Shown: piece by piece, positions 24,277 through 32,286 of the stretch
Position numbering within the stretch: position 1 is the stretch's first letter
Layout: each line of letters starts with the position of its first letter
The notes under the pieces: generated by a model
What the model saw: only the letters and a program-made list of their open reading frames with translations
Databases searched by the model: none
Told to the model about the DNA's origin: nothing
DNA from: Sarcophilus harrisii
Taxonomy: Eukaryota > Chordata > Mammalia > Dasyuromorphia > Dasyuridae
Assembly (NCBI RefSeq): GCF_902635505.1
Contig: NC_045426.1
Location: forward strand, 671,307,087 to 671,371,086
Direction: 5' to 3'
DNA: 64,000 nt
Position numbers and translations under genes: made by a program

Positions 24277-27210
24277 CTCTAGTGGCAATAAGGAGATATT
24301 GAAAGTTCCTCAGCTGGGAAGCCACATATTTAGGAAGACTATTTTTCATAGCTGTATTTGAGGAAAGGCAAAATACTTTTTAACTGTGGAAATCAGGGAA
24401 GGCTTCAAGAACAGAGAAAAGACTTTGTGTTGTTTCTCTCCCAAAGAATATATTCTCATTTTTTGATCCTAGATAACATCTAACATTACCTGCCTCAGGT
24501 TGGGCCCTCAATAAAAGCTCATTGAATTGAAGTAAATTAGTAAGCTGTATGGAAGATACTGTGGAGACATTGGAAGCAGGGAAGCCATTATAGGGTCTAT
24601 TAAATGAAGTCCAAATGAAGGGGCAGCTAATTGGTCTAGTGGATAGAGCACCAGCCCTTTAGTCAGGAGGACGCCAGTTCAAATCTGGCTTCAGGCACTT
24701 AACACTTTCTAACTTTGTGACTGAACAAGTCACTAAACTCCAATTGCCTCAGAAAAAAAATCCAAATAATAGGCAGAGGGGCTGAGTGAATATGTACATG
24801 GAGCCCAAAATGGCCAGACTTGCTGGCTAAATTGTAGTCATCCTTACTAGATGTACATAAGCTTTAACAAACTCAAGACTCAGCAAAAGCGTTTTTTTGA
24901 AATAGAGAGCTGCAGAAAGCAAAGAACAAAATAACCATCCAACAGACAATTAACGTTTTTACTTCATTTCAGGCAATGTACTAGGTGATTTTTGGAATAG
25001 GAAACAGTCTCTGCTTTTAAAGACCTCACATTCTACTGTCATATTGGTCGACTCAGCACTAGGCACTTGATTGAAAGAATTAATAGACCATGGAATGATG
25101 GGATCTCTGAGATCACCTAGTTTATGACCTTGTCATATTGTAGATAGGGGACCACCTTGGAACCAGACAAAATTTAAGGCTAGGGGGAGGATTGAAGGGG
25201 CAGGGCAGTCTGGACCAGAGAATTTTACATTGATGGGTAGTAATTGCTTTGTTTGGAGGTAAAATTAGGAAAGGGGAGGGAAGGAAGGAGAAACAAATGG
25301 CAAGAGAAGGTCAGGGTTGGGGATGAGATCAGGAGACAGATTCTGCCTCCCAGTTCAGCTGAATCAAAGGAAAATCTCTGCTCCTGAAATGAAGTGAAAC
25401 AGATTTTTGGAGGCATAAATCCTATACCTAGATTGACATTTTTTCTTTCTTTCCTGGAAATAATATTTTATTTTTTCCAATTACGTGTAAAGATAGTTTT
25501 CAACATTCATTTTTATAATATTTTTAATTCAATTTTTTTCTCCCTCCCTCCATTCTCCCTCCCCAAGACACCAAGCAATCTGTTGTAGGTTATACATGTG
25601 CAAACATGTAAACATATTTCCACATCAGTCATGCTGTAAAAGAATGAACAAAAGGGGAAAGCCACAAAAAAAATTAAAAGTGAAAATAGTATGCTTTGAT
25701 CTGCATAGTTCTTTTTTTCTGGATGGATAATTGCGAGTCTTTTTGAAATCTTGGATCACTGTCTTGCTGAGAGTTAAGTCGTTCACAGTTGATAATGACA
25801 CAATGTTGCTATTACTCTGTACATTACACGTTTTTTTAATTTGTAAAAATACTAAGAATAAGAACTTCAACAACAATTTGTACCACCTCCATCATACTGC
25901 AGAGTATATAGAGGACCAGCTTTAGGGGGAGGAAGATCTGCGTTCTGGTTCATTAGCTTTGTGGGCACAGTCAAGTCACTGAACCTCTCAATGTCCCCTA
26001 AGACACCCGAGCTGTTGCTCTGTTTTTGCAGAGGTAGTAAGAAAAAGAAATTAAAGGAATTAGAGTAGGTAACAAGGAAACCAAATTATCACGCTTTGCA
26101 GATGATTGATGGTACACTTAGAAAATCAACTACAAAACTTCTAGAAACAATTCACAACTGTATTTGCAGGGGGTAGTTTTACAAAGTGGGGAGTTTTCCC
26201 ACACATAAATTAAATCATAGTTTCGGAATTCACTTCTTTCCTCCAGATCACTCCTCACTCCCTCCTCATTGGGGTTACATATCCTGCTTCCAGGCCCTCT
26301 TCCTCTCCCTTCCCTCCCCTCGCCCCCTACACAAATGCTTAATACCAGGAAGCTTAAGAAGTGAATCGAATCCAATCCACATCTTATCATAAACACCCTT
26401 TCTATCACACCTCTAGCAAATTCAACTCCATCCGCTAGAAGATCGAACGGAAGGGGGAGGGGAAAGAGGCGAACCCCACTACCTCTAGAGACAGCCTATA
26501 GCACTTTGAGACCTCGGCGATACCCGGGAAGCTCTTCCAGAATTGGAGCTTGTCTCTCTCCCCCACCCCTTCCAGTTAAATGCCTCACCCCAGCTCCAAC
26601 CTCAAAGTCCCTATTTCTGCCCTTTGGGGCCAAACGGAACTAGCAAAGTCTCTCTTTCCCTTTACAGCGATCGGGTATTCCCTTTCCCTCCTCCCCCTCT
26701 CAAAGTGACTATCCAGGTTTGTGGGTTAAAGGTTAATAGCCCCGGGTCAGTCACCTTTCTCAGACACACCCGGGTACCTTCTCTAGGTGGTCTTTTACCC
26801 AAATCCAAAAAAACAAGAAGCCGAGATTGTCCGGGCTGAAAGGTGCTAGAGAGCATAGAGACCGATCCCTCTCACTTTTACAAATGGATAAACTGTGGCC
26901 CTGAGAGGGGGTGAGATTTGGACAGGGTCACACAGAGGACTGATAGCGGAGCTGGGACTGAAGTCCAGATCTCCCGACTCGCAGACTAGGACTTGCCCGC
27001 ACCGCGGAGGATTAGCCCGGGTGGGGTGGAGGAAAACTGATAAATAAAACCGAAATCGTCCAGATAGCTCCCGCGCCCCCGCTCGGTGCCCCTCAGCCGC
27101 ACCCAACCCAGCCCTAGCTCCCGGAGCGGACGGAGAAGCCCAACTGCGGTTCGTACCCAGAGCAGGAGGCCCAAGAGGCGGAACGGCCCCCGGAAGGAAA
27201 AAGAATCCAT
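4724..27210 (-). CDS. TSPAN3-like tetraspanin, complete seven-exon gene
   Basis: Joining 27157-27210, 19813-20004, 14884-14958, 10565-10660, 10063-10197, 8491-8574 and 4724-4810 on the minus strand gives 723 nt, which is 240 residues plus a stop. Every junction is GT-AG and every intron is phase 0, as in tetraspanin genes. TM1 is about residues 11-32, TM2 49-71, TM3 84-104 and TM4 196-222. The large loop carries CCG (142-144), CC (163-164), C171 and C186. The spacing of its last four cysteines (6 and 14 residues between) equals my recollection of human TSPAN3. Four N-glycosylation sequons lie at 124, 147, 156 and 170. The tail ends in a YHIL (231-234) endosomal sorting motif, where TSPAN3 has YELL. 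Tetraspanins organise membrane microdomains; this subfamily is partly endosomal. It could be an orthologue of the fish/amphibian TSPAN36 group or a separate TSPAN3 paralogue. Fold certain, orthology not. Confidence 0.9.
5587..5919. repeat. 22-bp minisatellite, 15 nearly identical copies
   Basis: Unit AGACAGAGACGGGGCTAGAAAG. I count 15 copies, all identical except one with a single inserted A near 5808. It lies in the last intron of the tetraspanin gene, next to a C-run and a short CA-run at 5530-5560. The homogeneity suggests recent expansion. Confidence 0.95.
6140..6392 (+). mobile_element. L1 3' end (forward)
   Basis: Starts TTAATTATACACTATTTCAAAG, contains TTTTGTACAGCAAAATAACTG and GGTTTTGTAATTGTCAATGC, and ends AATAAAAAGCTATAATAATAATAAA, a typical young L1 tail. 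Confidence 0.8.
6640..7110 (-). mobile_element. L1 3' region (reverse, older)
   Basis: A poly-T start is followed by 3' UTR sequence, then CAGGATCAGTTCATGTAAATC and CCCAATTGATGGGCATC, the reverse of the L1 ORF2 end. Confidence 0.65.
8000..8250 (+). mobile_element. MIR-like SINE
   Basis: Contains TTGGAGTCAGGAAGACCTGAC, GGCAAATCACTTAACC, CCTCATCTGTAAGATGGG and a 3' end AATAAATGCTTGC, the MIR/marsupial SINE order. It lies just below tetraspanin exon 6. Confidence 0.65.
8491..8574 (-). CDS. Tetraspanin exon 6 (last loop cysteine, first half of TM4)
   Basis: 84 nt, 28 residues, acceptor TTTGATTAG and donor GTGAGT. It starts GCLPKLEQL, giving the final loop cysteine, and runs into TM4 (VFWCCIGALVLE) with a terminal glutamate (E212), the usual polar residue of TM4. 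84 nt is the standard size of this exon. The exon has no ORF of its own of any length; I found it by looking for a GGGTGT-type start between exons 5 and 7. Confidence 0.9.
10063..10197 (-). CDS. Tetraspanin exon 5 (CCG motif, loop cysteines)
   Basis: 135 nt, 45 residues, acceptor TTTCTCCCAG and donor GTAACT. It begins LQCCGIHNYTDW, almost identical to the corresponding TSPAN3 stretch as I recall it, and continues with SCC and NC. These cysteines form the disulphides of the large loop. Sequons NYT, NFS and NCT are present. Confidence 0.93.
10565..10660 (-). CDS. Tetraspanin exon 4 (start of large extracellular loop)
   Basis: 96 nt, 32 residues, acceptor CATTGTCAG and donor GTAAGC. It encodes the helical first part of the large loop, with one NQS sequon (N124) and the stretch DVDRLQEE that leads into the CCG motif of the next exon. 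Confidence 0.9.
11317..11368. repeat. Short tandem repeat of GATACATTGGTACATT type
   Basis: Five to six alternating copies of an 11-bp unit, ACATTGATACATTGGT. It lies in tetraspanin intron 3. Confidence 0.8.
12163..12290 (-). mobile_element. L1 3' end (reverse, short)
   Basis: TTATAGCTTTTTATTTACAAG, then ATGCATGGGTAATTTTTCAGC, then GCAAAACCTTCTGTTCCAAC: the reverse of the young L1 tail, cut after about 130 bases. Confidence 0.85.
14630..14818 (-). mobile_element. tRNA-type SINE (reverse)
   Basis: Long-tail form: TTCTTGGCAGAAATACTAGAG at the left, then GGTTTGCCATTTCC, GAGAAACC and the reverse A/B boxes up to GTGCCATCCAGTTGCC. It lies about 65 bases from tetraspanin exon 3. Confidence 0.75.
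14884..14958 (-). CDS. Tetraspanin exon 3 (TM3)
   Basis: 75 nt, 25 residues, acceptor CTCTCTCAG and donor GTAAGT. It encodes TM3 with the conserved membrane glutamate in LLCMEAS (E94). 75 nt is the usual size of the tetraspanin TM3 exon. The exon is too short to be found by an ORF-length filter. Confidence 0.9.
15226..15390 (-). mobile_element. tRNA-type SINE (reverse)
   Basis: Poly-T at the left, GCAATTGGGATTAAGTAAC, CACACAGCTAGTAAG and CAGGTCCTCCTGACTCTGG, ending at the CATCTAGCTATCCCC head. Confidence 0.85.
15945..16145 (+). mobile_element. L1-type 3' end, older family (forward)
   Basis: Contains TATGGAAATATGTTTCAAATG, TTGAAAATTATCTTTACATG and the tail TTGGAAAAATGAAATACTATTG. Related copies lie at 20904-21117 and 58020-58260. 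Confidence 0.75.
16480..16893 (+). mobile_element. LTR-like fossil (candidate)
   Basis: TATAAAAG at 16771 and AATAAA at 16858 are 87 bases apart, the spacing of a short R region, followed by CTTTGTGTCACA, a plausible LTR end. Boundaries and family are uncertain; no internal retroviral sequence seen beside it. Confidence 0.35.
16925..17330 (+). repeat. Old interspersed repeat, copy 1 of a local pair
   Basis: Begins with a CR1/L3-like piece (AGAAGGCAACCAAGATGAAAAG) joined to a second old repeat (CAATAGTCTCCTAATTGGTCTCCC ... CTTCAGTGGCTCCCTATTGCC). The same junction recurs at 18163-18420. Confidence 0.6.
17758..17985 (+). mobile_element. tRNA-type SINE with long 3' arm
   Basis: CCTAAAGTCAGGAAAATGC, GAGTTCAAATCTGGCC, then GAGAAAGAAATGGCAAACC and GGTCACCGAGAGTCAGATA, the full long-tail form. 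Confidence 0.8.
18163..18420 (+). repeat. Old interspersed repeat, copy 2 of a local pair
   Basis: Repeats the junction of 16925-17330 (AGAAGGCAATCAAGATGAAAAG, GCCACCTCCCAAGTTCAAAAT, CAATAGTCTCCTAATTGGCC), with a shorter linker. Confidence 0.6.
19198..19372 (+). mobile_element. L1 ORF2 end fragment (forward)
   Basis: GATGCCCATCAATTGGAAAAT, GGCTGAACAAACTGTG and TTTGAGACTATTGAGCAATG. The first two are the L1 ORF2 C-terminal coding consensus of marsupials. Confidence 0.6.
19813..20004 (-). CDS. Tetraspanin exon 2 (rest of TM1, small loop, TM2)
   Basis: 192 nt, 64 residues, flanked by a TTTCAG acceptor and a GTGAGT donor. It gives the end of TM1, a short extracellular loop containing one cysteine (C42), and a hydrophobic TM2 around VITAPLLLLTGGLAVG. 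The 192-nt length is typical for this exon in tetraspanin genes. The usual GCC motif after TM2 is absent. Confidence 0.9.
20463..21117 (+). mobile_element. L1-type 3' end, older family, split by an LTR
   Basis: Left part: GAGATGGAAAATGCCATCTGC to CCCTTTCTCAT. Right part: GGTTTTTTCCTTTTGTCTG to the tail TGGAAAAATAAAATACTATG. The two parts are contiguous in related copies, so the 309-bp LTR between them is a later insertion. Confidence 0.8.
20595..20903 (+). mobile_element. Solo LTR nested in an L1
   Basis: Starts TGTTAAGG and ends CCAACA, flanked on both sides by the same 4 bp, TCAT (20591-20594 and 20904-20907). A 4-bp duplication is usual for gammaretrovirus-like (class I) elements. It is a solo LTR, so the internal part was probably lost by LTR recombination. 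Strand and class are inferred. Confidence 0.7.
21830..23219 (+). mobile_element. Broken class II (betaretrovirus-like) fossil: integrase end plus 3' LTR
   Basis: The left part encodes an integrase C-terminal segment with WKGPYRLTAW and IRWVPTSHI, which resembles the DNA-binding end of betaretroviral integrases. About 500 bases with a tandem-repeated region follow, then a purine tract and an LTR at about 22662-23219 with CATATAAG at 22857, AATAAA at 23122 and TG...CA ends. Most of the element, including the 5' LTR, is missing, so it is clearly a fossil remnant. Confidence 0.75.
22160..22450 (+). repeat. Five imperfect copies of a 50-65 bp unit inside the class II fossil
   Basis: Units share the core CAGGAATCATTGGATTCC preceded by GAACTTCAAAACC. 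The array lies between the integrase end and the LTR, where the envelope region would be. Confidence 0.75.
23224..23775 (+). mobile_element. L1 3' end (forward)
   Basis: From GAATGGCTGAATAAATTGTAG through the 3' UTR to GTTTTGCAAGGATCAGTATTG and TTTTGAAAATAAAAACGC. It abuts the LTR of the class II fossil. Confidence 0.8.
24231..24274. repeat. Poly(T) run of 44
   Basis: An uninterrupted run of 44 T in tetraspanin intron 1. It could be the reversed tail of a retroposed piece; no matching body recognised beside it. Confidence 0.95.
24625..24765 (+). mobile_element. tRNA-type SINE (forward)
   Basis: GGGGCAGCTAATTGG, GTGGATAGAGCACCAGCCC, GTCAGGAGGACGCCAGTTC and a tail ending CCAATTGCCTCAGAAAAAAA. 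Confidence 0.88.
25436..25790 (-). mobile_element. L1-type 3' end, older family (reverse)
   Basis: ATATTTTATTTTTTCCAATTA, GTAAAGATAGTTTTCAACAT, then reverse 3' UTR sequence up to TCTTTTTTTCTGGATGGATA. Confidence 0.7.
27157..27210 (-). CDS. Tetraspanin exon 1 (start codon, first half of TM1)
   Basis: Encodes 18 residues, MDSFSFRGPFRLLGLLLW, then a GTACGA donor. The ATG has a G at -3 and at +4, a good initiation context. TM1 is split after LLLW and resumes with GAAA in the next exon, the same place as the LIFW/GAAG boundary expected from TSPAN3. The exon lies in the CpG-rich island. Confidence 0.82.
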
Positions 27211-27235
27211 GGCCTGCCGGGAGACAGCGACGTCC

Positions 27236-27259
27236 CAGCTGCAGCTGCAGCTGCAGCTC
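27236..27259. repeat. CAGCTG hexamer repeat beside the tetraspanin start codon
   Basis: Three head-to-tail copies of CAGCTG plus a fourth with one change. Each is a palindromic E-box of the type bound by bHLH factors. The run lies 26-49 bases upstream of the ATG on the minus strand, so it is in the 5' UTR or core promoter. Confidence 0.75.
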
Positions 27260-27491
27260 CCCGACCGGGGAGTTCTCTTTCTCTAGAGAGCCAGCAGCAA
27301 CTGAAGAAGGCCCGCAGCCCGGGCAGGCCCTTCCCCCAGCCCCTAGGCCCCTCCCAGAGCTTCAGCCCCCAGGACCAGCTGCAGTCCCGCCCCACCCCCA
27401 GCCCCGCACAATCAGTCTTTATTGATTTTAATTGAGACCCTCAGTTTCCCTATCTGTAAAATGTAGGTAAGGGTATCATACCTATGTGGAC

Positions 27492-27642
27492 ATAGAGGGG
27501 AGAAGGAAGGAAGAAAGTAAAGAAGGGGAGAGAGGAAGAGAGGGAAGGAGGAAGGAAAGAAAAAAGGGAGGGAAGAAAGAAGGAAGGATAGAAAGAAGGA
27601 AGTAAAAAAAGAAGGAAGGGAGGGAAGAAAGATAGAGGAAGG
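27492..27642. repeat. GA-rich purine tract
   Basis: About 150 bases almost free of pyrimidines on the plus strand, built of GGAAGGAAAGAA-type units. It lies about 80 bases outside the CpG island. Confidence 0.9.
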
Positions 27643-28210
27643 TATGTGGGATAATATTTACTCCACAAAAACAAGCAGAGGCTCTCAGGGTAAGAAAAAG
27701 CCAAAAGAGGTTTATTACAATTTCGGGAGAAAGAGCATCTCCTGACGAGGTGTCAGCAAAGGGAGTGCAAAGCATAAACTGGGAAACCCGAACGCAGAAA
27801 TCCCCGAAGATTGGGGTGGGGGTGGGGTTCGGGCTGGCTTTTTCTCCCATTGTTTTGGGGAGTCCAGGCTTACATTCTAATGGAGAAATCTAACCCAGAA
27901 ATAAAAGAATACAAGACAATAATAATAAACTCTTAATTTAAGTTTCCCTAGAGAACTGATATACAAGCACACATAGAATTCAAAGCCATCGTCTCCTTTA
28001 AAATAAATGCTTCGATGCTAACTAAGATATGGTGGGAAATAGTAGGGGACAACACCTGCAGCTTTTTATTTTATTTTATTTTTCACCTGCAACTTTTTAG
28101 CTATAGCTCTATTTGTTATTACAAAGTTTCAAGTCACAATTGAAGTATAGTTCAAGGCTATATTCCCATGAGAGTGTTTTCACTCAATTAATTCCACACA
28201 GAGGGAAGGA
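27643..28210 (-). mobile_element. LTR-like fossil (candidate, reverse)
   Basis: Read on the minus strand it has AATAAACC followed about 70 bases later by ATTATCCCACA, the layout of an LTR 3' end. The other boundary is a guess; no internal sequence recognised. Confidence 0.35.
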
Positions 28211-28589
28211 GAAGGAAGCAGTGAGTAAGTTTTCCAACTGATCAGTTCCAGTTTGTGGGCCACTTCTATCCTAGAGGTTGTAGTTTGTTCTTCATTCTAG
28301 AAGAGGACCAGGACAATAGTGAGGCGATGCCTTTAAATCTCTGAATCCTCCCAAGATATCTTGGATTTACTGCCTAGATTTCTTTCTTAAGGACCATACC
28401 TTAAACCCAAATCTCTCTGATTCTCATGGATTGGCCACCCAGAGGTCCCAGGCCAAACCCCATTTGGTCATTGTTTGGATCCCAATTGACCCAAAGTAGA
28501 CGTAAATAGCAATCATTTCTACTTTGCCAGAAACCCTGAGGATCTTTCCCCAGATTTATTTATTTAGATTTTTTCTGATTAGTTGAAAA

Positions 28590-28882
28590 AGGAGATTTTT
28601 TTTTTTTTTTTTTGCCTCAATTACTACTTAACCTTAATCACTAAGTGGGTTCTGGCCTCAGTCAGACTGGGACTCATTGAAGACCTTAGCTTAAAAAGCC
28701 AAGGTCTCCCACTGCATCCAGGGCCATGTCCAGCTGTTTTGATCTATATCTGGCCACTGGATCCACATGGCTCTGGTAACATTGTACAGCCCTCCCTCAC
28801 ATGAATCCAATTCACTTGCATTCATAGCATCCGTTCCCTGATGTCATTGTCCTCTTCAAGAACAAAGGACAAGCAACAACAA
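28590..28882 (-). mobile_element. Second SINE family (reverse)
   Basis: Poly-T at the left, then CTTAAAAAGCCAAGGTCTCCC, ATCTGGCCACTGGATCCAC and CATTGTCCTCTTCAAGAAC at the right. A partial forward head of the same family lies at about 28278-28345 (TTGTTCTTCATTCTAGAAGAGG). Confidence 0.6.
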
Positions 28883-29211
28883 TCTGTAAAACTAGGAGAC
28901 TGGATTAGATGAGGAGTTCTTAAACTCAGGTCTCTTGATATATTTTAGGGGGTCCCCTCTAAATTTATTTTCAATGTAATTATATTTATATCTTTATATA
29001 AATATATATATATCTTTATATTCCTTGTGTATTTTATTTTATGCACTTAAAAGCATTCTGAGGCAGAGTACATAGGCTTCCCAAAGCTGCTGGTGTTGTT
29101 TAGAATACAAAAGATATCTAGAATCTTGGGACTAGATGTGTCCTAAAATCTCCTCCCCAAAATGTCCTCCCAACTCTGATTTTCTGTGTTCTGAGCTTTT
29201 TTCCAGCTCTT

Positions 29212-29368
29212 ACTTTTTTTTTTTTTTTCCTGCTAAGGCAACTGGGGTTAAGTGACTTGCCCAGGATCACATAGTTAGGAAGTATTAGGTGTCTGAGGCT
29301 AGATTTGAACTCGGGTCCTCCTGACTTGAGGGCCTGTACTTTATCCACCGTACCATCTAGCTGCCTCC
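29212..29368 (-). mobile_element. tRNA-type SINE (reverse)
   Basis: Poly-T, GCAACTGGGGTTAAGTGAC, TTGCCCAGGATCACATAG, CGGGTCCTCCTGACTTGAG and CCATCTAGCTGCC. Confidence 0.9.
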
Positions 29369-29665
29369 TCTGATCTCCTATGTTCTAAAGTTCTGTCCAA
29401 TTTTGACATTCTTTGTTCCTAGCTGGGCATTTACTCTCAGGTCTTCAAATGTTCTTTCAAGTTTTGACATTCTAAATTTTAATGGAAAACTCTTCCCAGT
29501 TCTGACACTTTATCTTCTAAGATCTTGTCCAGCTCTGACACTCTAAGTTCTAAAGATCCTTCTAGTTCTGACATTCTTTGTTCTAGGTTCCCACTAAATG
29601 TTCTAAGATAACCTTATAAGCACTGACATTCCATGTCCTAAGACTATCCTAACTATAACAATCCA
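29369..29665. repeat. 33-bp minisatellite, array 1 (degenerate)
   Basis: Units of the form CCAGCTCTGACATTCTATGTTCTAAGGTCCTTC, diverged, about eight copies. Arrays of the same unit recur at 31300-31562 and 34806-35095. Confidence 0.75.
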
Positions 29666-29850
29666 TATTCTTTTTTTTAAAAAGTTTTTTTAAAGTGATC
29701 TTTGAGCTTTTCTAATAATCATTGCTGATGAGATCCTGAATGGTGGGCGTGGTTAGCAGAAAGAAACTGGAACATTGATTGAATCGTTGCCTGGAGTAGG
29801 TAGGGAGAAGACTCTGATAGAGATCAGTTTAGTTCTATGATCCTATCCTC

Positions 29851-30405
29851 TGTGGGGGTCCTCGGCAGCCTCATTTTACTATTTCCTATTAGAAATCCCA
29901 GTCATGTCCCTGAAGTTAAATGTTCCCTATTAATCTGCTTATGGCTCATGCCATCTTTGTTGCTCTTCTTTGGGTCAGACCGCCATGACACTCTGTTTCA
30001 GAGTGTCTTTCCCTTTCCCCTTTTCCCATGCCTCCTGGGGTTTCTCCTAACCCCACTGTGCTTTATACTCTCCTCTTAGATCACACTTCTTCTTATAGCT
30101 AACTCTTTTAGGGCACTAAATCCCTTTTAGGATTTAGCCTGCCAACTAAGAGCATGCTCCAACATCATGGGGGTATTCCCTTTCTTGGCTAATTGTGGGT
30201 TCCACTAGGGAACTTACCCTTTCTATCTTTAATTGTTAAAATCCCCTTTTTGCTAACTATATGCTTTCCTACTCTATTTCATATTTACCATTCCTAGTGT
30301 CTATTGTGTCTCTTCATTTTGTCTGTAACCTTTTCTCCTAAATAAACGTACTTTTTACCAAAGAGAATGGCCGTTGTGAATTTTTCACATGACCAAACCC
30401 CAACA
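29851..30405 (+). mobile_element. LTR-like fossil (candidate)
   Basis: Starts TGTGGGGG and ends CCCCAACA, near-perfect inverted ends, with AATAAA at 30341 about 60 bases before the end. Size 555 bp. The sequence just after it begins TCTGGTGC, which could be a degraded primer-binding site. Family not assigned. Confidence 0.4.
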
Positions 30406-31299
30406 TCTGGTGCTTCTCCTAAAGCACATCACCTGGTGCCACATTATTTGCTATATCAGCCACATCAACTGCTATTGTCTGCTGACTCCCCTCCTTTGTG
30501 TCAAATATAGTCAAGTAAAATGAATCAGTTGTTTGGTCTTTTCTAAAAACCTTCCTCCTTCCACATCTTTATTCATCAATTCACTACCTAAAGACTGCAA
30601 GTCGGGCTTCACCTCCTACCATGTCAATTTTTTTAAAGTCATGATTTGTCACTTTATTGATTAGAATTCTAAAATCTTTCAACATCACATTGTGCTCATC
30701 ATTTAAATGGTTCTCCTACTTCTGCTTACTTTGCTGTGCTTCAAATCAAGTCTTTCGGAGTTTCCATTAATGCTTTATACAGTTTCATGAAACTCATGTT
30801 TCATAAAATTCACTTGGAGTATTCATAAATTCTTAAAAAAATTTGTACTGATACCTTATTTTTATATCACTTATATTTCCTAATATACGTGTATCTCCTT
30901 CAAAGAGCAATCTCTGGAAAAAAAATTTAAAAAGAGAAAAACCAAAGTGGTTGTCAATTTGAATGTCTAAAAAAAGTTACACAAATATGATAGAATATGA
31001 CTATTTTGTAAGAAGCACAGCACAGAGAGACATATGAGCAGAACCAAGGAAACAACATGACCATAACAATGTAAATGGAATCAATAGCAACAACAAAAGA
31101 AGTGAAACTAAATATTGTGAAATTACAAAGACCAAATTGACCCGAGATGAGATAGGAGAATGCAATTCCTTTTCTTAGCAGATAAGAGATACTGTGGATA
31201 TGGAACTCTACAGATAATAGATTAGGTGGATATATAGGTTAGTTTTGGTAAATTGATTTATTTTAAAATCTTTTTTTAAATAAAAAAATTATCCTGTGA

Positions 31300-31562
31300 A
31301 CTAACACTCCTTCCAACTGTGATATTTTTTATGTTCAAAGAGTCCTTTCAGTTCTAAGAGTACATGTTCTAAGATATCACCCAGTTGTGACATTCCATGT
31401 GCTAAGGACTCTGAACCCTGATACTCTGCATCCTAAGGTTCCCCACCCCTTAACCTCCCAGCCCTCACATACTGTGTTCTAAAGCTTTCTCCTTATCCCA
31501 AATCTGACACTGTCCTAAGCGCTGCTCTTCCAGCTCTGACATTCTATGGTTCTTAGGATAAT
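31300..31562. repeat. 33-bp minisatellite, array 2 (degenerate)
   Basis: Same unit as the arrays at 29369 and 34806, about seven diverged copies, each with a TGACATTC/TTCTAAG core. Confidence 0.7.
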
Positions 31563-31854
31563 GAAGATTCTGAGCTCAGGTTCTGATAACCTGACTTTTA
31601 ATTAGCTCCTCAAGTTTCACATACGACTCCCTGAATACTGTCAGAAGAAATATGATCTGATTAGGATCCTAAAAAGCAAGGATTCCAGTCAGGCTAACTC
31701 ATCTAGATCTTGGGTCTAGAAGAACACTAAAGATGGATTTGTAGTGGGAAGAAACAGCTGGGGATTAAAAAATGTAAGAAGACAGAAATGGTAGGAAGGG
31801 GGCAGATTATAAAAGGCTTTGACCACCAAATGGAGGAGCCATCACCAGTTATCT

Positions 31855-32286
31855 ATTTTTTTTCCAGTCAAACTGGTCTTTTTATTTCTCATACATGACA
31901 CCCATTTTCCATCTCTGTACTTCTGTCCAGGCTGTCCCCCATTTATTTTTTTTTTATAGCTTTTTATTTACAAGATATATGCATGGGTAATTTTTCAGCA
32001 TTGACCCTTGCAAAACCTTCTGTTCCAACTTTTCCCCTCCTTCCCACCACTCCCTCCCCCTCAGATGACAGGTAGACCAATATATGTTAAATATGTTAAA
32101 GTATATGTTAAATCCAATATATGTATACATATCCATACAGTTATTTTGTTTCACAAGAAGAATTGGACTTTGAAAAAATGTATAATTGACCTGAGAAGGA
32201 AATCAAAAATGCAAGCAGACAAAAACAGAGGGATTGGAAATACTATGTAGTGGTTCACACTCATTTTCCAGAGTTCTTTCGCTGAG
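31855..32286 (-). mobile_element. 5'-truncated L1 with a likely 3' transduction
   Basis: Flanked by the 15-bp duplication CATCACCAGTTATCT (31840-31854 and 32287-32301). On the minus strand it reads L1 3' UTR, L1 tail, A-rich stretch, then about 85 bases of unrelated sequence resembling an L2 end, then AATAAA and a second A run that meets the duplication. Confidence 0.8.

Larger units (their letters stand above)
26950..27420 (-). promoter_or_regulatory. CpG-rich island and promoter region of the tetraspanin gene
   Basis: This is the only clearly GC- and CpG-rich stretch in an otherwise AT-rich window, and it contains exon 1. No TATA box stands out, as expected for a CpG-type promoter. CpG density falls quickly after about 27420 and more gradually below 26950. 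The transcription start was not determined. Confidence 0.65.

Noticed and set aside
26543-27106. Possible extra gene in the CpG island, plus or minus strand
   Set aside because: The frames are short, differ between strands, show no family motif, and GC-rich DNA has few stops by chance. Only tetraspanin exon 1 is supported.
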